From the NCBI GenBank assembly GCA_030591685.1, contig JAUVAX010000024.1, forward strand, positions 1 to 37,317: a stretch of DNA of 37,317 bases. The letters are read 5' to 3'. The notes below the pieces were generated by a model, which saw only the letters and a list, made by a program, of their open reading frames with translations, searched no databases and was not told the origin of the DNA. The position numbers and the translations under genes are program-made. Shown piece by piece: positions 33,725 to 37,317 of this stretch. The first letter of the stretch is position 1. Every line of letters begins with the position of its first letter. The DNA is from Pseudobdellovibrionaceae bacterium (GTDB lineage Bacteria; Bdellovibrionota; Bdellovibrionia; Bdellovibrionales; UBA1609).

Positions 33725-35227
33725 ATGTTTGAGCTAGAAGAAGATATAAATTTAGGGGCAAATATAAAAGTTGTTGGCGTTGGTGGCGGCGGCAACAATG
33801 CCGTGCAAACAATGATCGATGGTGGCTTGCAGGGCATTGAGTTTATTGTGGCCAACACAGATAGGCAGGCTCTTGCAAAAAATAGTGCCGACACAAAAAT
33901 TCAGTTAGGTTCAGAGCTCACAAAGGGCCTTGGGGCCGGAGCGAACCCTGAGGTTGGCAAGCGAGCAGCTATTGAGTCTTATAATGATATTGTTGAAAAA
34001 CTAGATGGTGCCGACATGGTCTTTGTAACTGCCGGTATGGGCGGGGGCACAGGTACTGGTGGTGCGCCTATTGTTGCAAAAATAGCTAAAGAGCTTGGAG
34101 CCTTAACCATAGGTGTTGTGACCAGGCCCTTTTTATTTGAAGGTAAAAAGCGAAAACGACATGCTGATGCCGGCATTCAGGAGCTTAAAGAAAATGTAGA
34201 TACCTTAATTGTTATCCCAAACCAAAAGCTTTTATCTATTTCGGGAGAGAGAACTCAACTTTTAGAGGCTTTTAAAAAAGCAGACGAAGTGCTCTTGCAG
34301 GCTGTAAAAGGGATTTCTGACCTGATTAATATACATGGCTTAATTAATTTAGATTTTGCAGATATAAGAACAGTTATGGCCTCAAAAGGTATGGCCATAA
34401 TGGGCGCGGGTATAGCTACTGGCGAAAACAGAGCCGTTGAAGCCGCTACAAATGCTGTTTCAAGCCCTCTGCTTGAAAACATAGCTATTGATGGAGCCAC
34501 TGGTATTATAATAAATGTAACCGGAGGCCCAGAGTTGACCTTATGGGAGGTAAATGAGGCTTCAACACTCATTACTGAAGCCGCCCATGAGGATGCTGAA
34601 ATTATTTTCGGAGCTGTTATTGATGAAAACATGTCCGAAGAGGTTCGGGTTACTGTGATTGCCACAGGGTTTGGGAGCGAAAATAACCTGAGCGTGAACG
34701 ATCAAATACATAAGCTCCAGCAAATGGCACAAGCCCAGTTAAGTATGCAGGCTAACCAAAGCACATTAGCGGCCAATGAATATATAATGCCGCCGAACCC
34801 TAATGCAAACATTCAAATTCAACCAACGTATCCTCCGCAGATGCCCCAAGAGATGGCCCCTGTTGCGCCACAAACAATAAATCAAGCGATTTTGCCGCCA
34901 ATGAGTGAGCCTTTGGTGCCTCTTCAACAAGTAGAGACTTTGACTCAAGCACCTCCAGTAGTAGAGGCGCCAGTGAATACGGCACCCGAACTAGAGGCTA
35001 CACCAAGGGAGCTTCTTCTTGCCAAAGCCAAGGCTTTTAAAGAAAACCAAACAACAGTTAGCCCGGCTCAACAACAGTTCCCTTTAGGGTCTGAGGGTAT
35101 GAACCCCCTAGAGCAAGCCAAGCAAATGGCACAACAAGCAGGGGCATCACCCTTTAATAACCAAGATAATTTAGACGTGCCCTCTTATTTAAGAAAGCGT
35201 CATGAAGATGATGGTGCGGGCTTATAA
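33725..35227 (+). CDS. ftsZ: Division GTPase FtsZ with long linker
   Basis: The tubulin-like GTPase that forms the Z ring. It has [11 protein letters not shown] at the N-terminus, the tubulin signature [10 protein letters not shown] at 106-115, and the T7-loop NLDFADIR. The conserved C-terminal peptide [10 protein letters not shown] binds FtsA. At 500 residues it exceeds E. coli FtsZ (383) by a Gln/Pro/Met/Ala-rich linker from about 320 to 480. The ribosome site GGAGGG lies just before ATG 33725. A terminator follows the gene. Confidence 0.98.
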   Translation: MFELEEDINLGANIKVVGVGGGGNNAVQTMIDGGLQGIEFIVANTDRQALAKNSADTKIQLGSELTKGLGAGANPEVGKRAAIESYNDIVEKLDGADMVFVTAGMGGGTGTGGAPIVAKIAKELGALTIGVVTRPFLFEGKKRKRHADAGIQELKENVDTLIVIPNQKLLSISGERTQLLEAFKKADEVLLQAVKGISDLINIHGLINLDFADIRTVMASKGMAIMGAGIATGENRAVEAATNAVSSPLLENIAIDGATGIIINVTGGPELTLWEVNEASTLITEAAHEDAEIIFGAVIDENMSEEVRVTVIATGFGSENNLSVNDQIHKLQQMAQAQLSMQANQSTLAANEYIMPPNPNANIQIQPTYPPQMPQEMAPVAPQTINQAILPPMSEPLVPLQQVETLTQAPPVVEAPVNTAPELEATPRELLLAKAKAFKENQTTVSPAQQQFPLGSEGMNPLEQAKQMAQQAGASPFNNQDNLDVPSYLRKRHEDDGAGL

Positions 35228-35253
35228 CTAAAGCCCTGCACTCGCTATATGTA

Positions 35254-35279
35254 AGGGCCCATAACAGGGTCCTTTTTTT
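35254..35279 (+). terminator. Rho-independent terminator of the dcw cluster
   Basis: AGGGCCC (35254-35260) pairs with GGGTCCT (35267-35273), a 7-bp stem with one G-T pair and an ATAACA loop, followed at once by a run of seven T. It lies 27 nt after the ftsZ stop and closes the division cluster. Confidence 0.85.
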
Positions 35280-35318
35280 AAAAATATTTTTTAAATTCAT
35301 GTTGATATAGAAGGCTTA

Positions 35319-36062
35319 ATGGATAAGGCTTATTTTGTTTCTGATGTTCATTTAAACTCTGAAGAGGATCCTCGTTGGCCTCAGTTTCTTAATTTTTTAT
35401 TATCTTTAGACAATAAAAAAATAACGCATCTTTTTTTAGTGGGTGATATTTTTGATTTGTGGATTGCAGATCATTACTGTTTTAAGGATAAATATCGCCC
35501 ATTTATTGCTGAAATTAAACGTTTACAAGATAGTGGCGTTGAGGTGCATTACTTTGAGGGCAATCATGATCTCTACCTCAAACATTTTTGGTCTAAAGTC
35601 ATAGGGGTTCAAGTTCATGAGGAGTTTGGTAGTTTTGAGCTTAATAAAAAGCTTATTAGAGTAGAGCATGGAGATTTAATCGACCCCGATGATAAGGGTT
35701 ATTTGGCTTTAAGGCATATCTTAAGAACAGGCTTTATGAAATTATTTGCACTCTATATGCCAGCTTTCATAGTTGTTAAGCTTGGCGAATTTGCAAGCAG
35801 AAAATCTCGTCACTATACATCCGAAGTCAAAACCATTGATAAGCCCTTAGCTATTAAAAAAATAAGAGCACATGCTGAAAGAGTCTCTCGAGATGTCCCG
35901 TATAACTTTATTATCTCCGGACATATGCACGTACGTGATGATTTTACAATTAAAGAGGACCACTGGAAGACCAGGTCTATTAATTTAGGCAGCTGGCTTT
36001 CGGGTAAAATAAAAGTTTTTTACATAGATAAAAATAAGCAAAAATTTATTGATATTAAATAG
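35319..36062 (+). CDS. lpxH: LpxH-like metallophosphoesterase (UDP-2,3-diacylglucosamine diphosphatase family)
   Basis: A calcineurin-type phosphoesterase with all metal motifs in order: SDVHL, GDIFDLW, EGNHD, VEHGD and SGHMHVRD. The GDxFDxWI stretch and 247-residue length fit LpxH, which cleaves UDP-2,3-diacylglucosamine to lipid X in lipid A synthesis. The GNHD motif differs from E. coli GNRD, as seen in related LpxH-like proteins, so the substrate is not certain. AAGG precedes ATG 35319. It stands alone after the ftsZ terminator. Confidence 0.75.
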   Translation: MDKAYFVSDVHLNSEEDPRWPQFLNFLLSLDNKKITHLFLVGDIFDLWIADHYCFKDKYRPFIAEIKRLQDSGVEVHYFEGNHDLYLKHFWSKVIGVQVHEEFGSFELNKKLIRVEHGDLIDPDDKGYLALRHILRTGFMKLFALYMPAFIVVKLGEFASRKSRHYTSEVKTIDKPLAIKKIRAHAERVSRDVPYNFIISGHMHVRDDFTIKEDHWKTRSINLGSWLSGKIKVFYIDKNKQKFIDIK

Positions 36063-36074
36063 CTATTTAAGGCG

Positions 36075-36470
36075 CTATTCATGTGTCCCTAAAAAATCGC
36101 AAAGCTGCTTCATTATGACCTCTTCTCTTACATGAAGCTGCTTATCTGAAACAATAATTTGCTGGGCAATTTGAATCAAAAAATCAGTAATATTTTTTTT
36201 GCCCTTAAATCTTTGTAAATGCTCCTTGGTGGTATCTATAGCGCTTTGGTAGTCGTGAAGGTATATATCTTTTGCATCTAACATGTCCATGTCAAACTCT
36301 TGAGTGCTTAAGTGTTTGTAAAGCTCAGAGCCTTCTATTATTTGAGAGATCTTAGCTTGCTCTTCATCACTTATGCTGCCATCAGCAGTGCTGATTAAAT
36401 AAAATATCAAAGCAATACACTTAGATAGTGCACCTTTGTTCTCTGCATATAAGTCCCAGTTGATTTCCAT
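36075..36470 (-). CDS. TerB-like helical protein
   Basis: A 131-residue all-helical, acidic, soluble protein. The pattern IALIFYLISTADGSISDEEQAKI resembles the TerB fold, in which ADGxIxxxE acids may bind a metal. TerB-like domains occur in tellurite-resistance and membrane-associated stress proteins, but also in many unrelated single-domain proteins, so no resistance role is claimed. GGAG (complement of 36476-36479) lies 5 nt before the ATG. It converges with the LpxH-like gene, with 12 nt between. Confidence 0.65.
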   Translation of the reverse strand: MEINWDLYAENKGALSKCIALIFYLISTADGSISDEEQAKISQIIEGSELYKHLSTQEFDMDMLDAKDIYLHDYQSAIDTTKEHLQRFKGKKNITDFLIQIAQQIIVSDKQLHVREEVIMKQLCDFLGTHE

Positions 36471-36779
36471 AAACGCTCCGTTTTTTTAAATACTACAAAG
36501 TAAGAGCCTGAGACTCAAGTGATATGTTTCTATCCAGTGACCTAAGCCCTCGAGTCTATTTTTACTATTCAGCTTAAAGGTATCAAAGTAACCTAAGTTA
36601 AAGGAAAGGTGTTGAACTTGTGATCAGTTTATAGAGTTACCTGTGTTTTTTTCAATTTTGATAGGGGGTCGTGAAGTGTGCCCTTAAATGTGGTAGTTTT
36701 TATTTTCAGTGCATGTGTGTTTCAAAAGAAAGTATGGTCCAAAGGGCCATCGCAGCCTAACTATTCGAGGACTACAGCT
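36471..36779. other. Gap between TerB-like gene and small ORF
   Basis: Besides the minus-strand promoter above, this stretch has a plus-strand hairpin ATGGTCC (36734-36740) / GGGCCAT (36744-36750) with an AAA loop, just upstream of the small ORF. I saw no convincing plus-strand promoter. A longer frame from 36678 exists, but its first 34 codons have no ribosome site. Confidence 0.4.
36490..36518 (-). promoter_or_regulatory. Candidate promoter of the TerB-like gene
   Basis: On the minus strand, TTGAGT (complement of 36513-36518) and TAGTAT (complement of 36490-36495) are exactly 17 nt apart. The expected start would be near 36483, giving a short leader that contains the GGAG ribosome site. 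Confidence 0.45.
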
Positions 36780-36986
36780 ATGACCTATTTTAAATTCGTG
36801 TTATTAATAAGTACTGTTTACTCAATGAGTTTATTTGCAGAGCCAGAGGCTCAATTAACTGAAATTACGATCACACCTATAAAATCCTGGATAAAAAAGG
36901 CCGTGGGATTTAGCGCCCCACGGCCTTTTGTTGAATCAGAACTAAAAAAACCGTGGGATCCTCTGGAAGGGCCCCACGGTTTATGA
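36780..36986 (+). CDS. Small secreted-peptide ORF, doubtful
   Basis: The ORF encodes 68 residues from ATG 36780, with a CGAGGA site about 9 nt upstream. Residues 1-20 look like a real signal peptide (MTYFKFVLLISTVYSMSLFA before EPEA), leaving a mature peptide of about 48 residues. Its second half is encoded by two GC-rich hairpins that act as terminators on the other strand, so that part is shaped by RNA structure. It could be a true small periplasmic protein overlapping an antisense RNA, or chance coding. No family recognised. Confidence 0.35.
   Translation: MTYFKFVLLISTVYSMSLFAEPEAQLTEITITPIKSWIKKAVGFSAPRPFVESELKKPWDPLEGPHGL
36895..36929 (-). terminator. Second tandem terminator (minus; also usable on plus)
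   Basis: AAAAGGCCGTGGG (36895-36907) pairs perfectly with CCCACGGCCTTTT (36917-36929), a 13-bp stem with a 9-nt loop. Read on the minus strand, it ends in a run of six T; on the plus strand in four T. It backs up the terminator at 36944-36982. Confidence 0.8.
36944..36982 (-). terminator. First terminator of the candidate small RNA
   Basis: AAACCGTGGG (36948-36957) pairs with CCCACGGTTT (36973-36982), a 10-bp stem with a 15-nt loop. On the minus strand it is followed by seven T (36950 down to 36944). Its core CCGTGGG/CCCACGG is the same as in the neighbouring terminator, so the pair looks duplicated. Confidence 0.82.
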
Positions 36987-37097
36987 ACTTGCTATCTTAT
37001 GTCAGCATTACTGTAGTGGGTGCACCTCTCTCCTGGAGACAGGCCACCACCAGCCTTTAAAAAATTGAGAAGCGTTCTTTTCTGTCCATGAATACAT
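36945..37097 (-). ncRNA. Candidate small RNA, about 153 nt, family unknown
   Basis: A transcription unit with no convincing ORF on its strand. It has a near-perfect sigma70 promoter at 37104-37132, an expected start near 37097, and a strong terminator ending near 36945, backed by a second one. Its middle folds. Positions 37025-37043 are a 19-nt near-palindrome (CCTCTCTCC-T-GGAGACAGG) with one mismatch, flanked by GTGGG and CCACCAC, which extend the stem. Three GGA triplets are present, two in predicted loops. I compared it by memory with 4.5S, 6S, tmRNA, RNase P and cyclic-di-GMP riboswitch signatures and saw none. The start is inferred from promoter spacing. Confidence 0.6.
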
Positions 37098-37103
37098 ATT
37101 TTA

Positions 37104-37132
37104 TTTATAGCCGGGTATTAAAAAATTGTCAA
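37104..37132 (-). promoter_or_regulatory. Strong sigma70-type promoter of the small RNA
   Basis: On the minus strand, TTGACA (complement of 37127-37132) is a perfect -35. TATAAA (complement of 37104-37109) is a 5 of 6 match to the -10. The spacer is exactly 17 nt. This is the best promoter I found in the whole window. Confidence 0.75.
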
Positions 37133-37317
37133 TGAAAAATATTCGACCTATGTAGTTAGTGTCTGAACGAAAACCCAATAAAAGATATGAATACAAGGGC
37201 TTAGTGCCGAATTACGGAAGTGAAGATTTTAAGTTTTCGGCCACGAACTAGCTAATCCCGAATAAAGGCCTTGCACTGCTGAGTAAAATTGAATCAGAAC
37301 CCAAAAAAAACTTCACA
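37133..37317. other. Right edge, no gene supported
   Basis: No coding frame of useful length and no RNA gene is seen. The stretch is upstream of the small-RNA promoter on the minus strand and may hold activator sites or the flank of a gene beyond the window. Confidence 0.4.

Noticed and set aside
36945-37097. Cyclic-di-GMP riboswitch, 6S RNA or 4.5S RNA as identity of the small RNA
   Set aside because: The conserved cores I know for these families (for example the 4.5S tetraloop region, or the paired 5' and 3' ends of 6S) are not visible.

Overview
The window looks like a chromosomal segment of a Gram-negative bacterium of the Bdellovibrio type (Bdellovibrionota / former Deltaproteobacteria). 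This is inferred from the mix of gene families, not from a database match. It carries a nearly complete division and cell-wall (dcw) cluster with a meso-diaminopimelate type MurE (DNPR motif). It also has MotA/MotB stator genes, an RND permease, LpxH-like and LspA proteins that imply an outer membrane, a lipoprotein with an 'FQNCS' lipobox, and PilZ and degenerate HD-GYP proteins. The DNA is AT-leaning, and GTG and TTG starts are common.

Layout. Positions 1-2204: a possible C-terminal gene fragment and terminator, then motA-motB. Positions 2306-6415: a degenerate HD-GYP protein convergent with an orphan RND permease. Positions 6578-8373: a DnaQ-type exonuclease with a C-terminal WYL-like domain, convergent with a signal peptidase II fused to two extra membrane helices and a HAMP-like domain. 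Positions 8531-11402: a coupled peptidoglycan-hydrolase pair, a dacB-type carboxypeptidase and a LysM lytic transglycosylase. Positions 11411-12695: hpt and tdk on the minus strand. Positions 13166-15110: a VWA-domain lipoprotein convergent with a zinc-ribbon membrane protein. Positions 15220-35227: the dcw cluster rsmH-ftsL-ftsI-murE-murF-mraY-murD-[RAYT-like transposase, minus]-ftsW-murG-[PilZ protein, minus]-murC-murB-ddl-ftsQ-ftsA-ftsZ, closed by a strong terminator. Positions 35319-36470: an LpxH-like phosphoesterase and a TerB-like protein. Positions 36780-37317: a small secreted-peptide ORF facing a candidate minus-strand small RNA.

How it works together. MurC-F and Ddl make UDP-MurNAc-pentapeptide, MraY and MurG make lipid II, and FtsW/FtsI polymerise and cross-link it at a septum organised by FtsZ, FtsA, FtsQ and FtsL. 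DacB and the lytic transglycosylase trim the wall. The dcw cluster is broken twice by minus-strand genes. Each plus-strand block restarts with a sigma70-like -10 element only 6-8 nt before the first ATG, which suggests leaderless or nearly leaderless mRNAs.

Most notable signals: (1) an uncatalogued candidate small RNA at 36945-37097 (minus), with TTGACA-17-TATAAA and two tandem terminators; (2) a REP-like hairpin and RAYT unit inserted between murD and ftsW, beside a murD 3' end with abruptly different codon use; (3) the LspA-HAMP and DnaQ-WYL fusions; (4) the possible leaderless heads of the dcw transcription units. No tRNA, rRNA or CRISPR array was seen.
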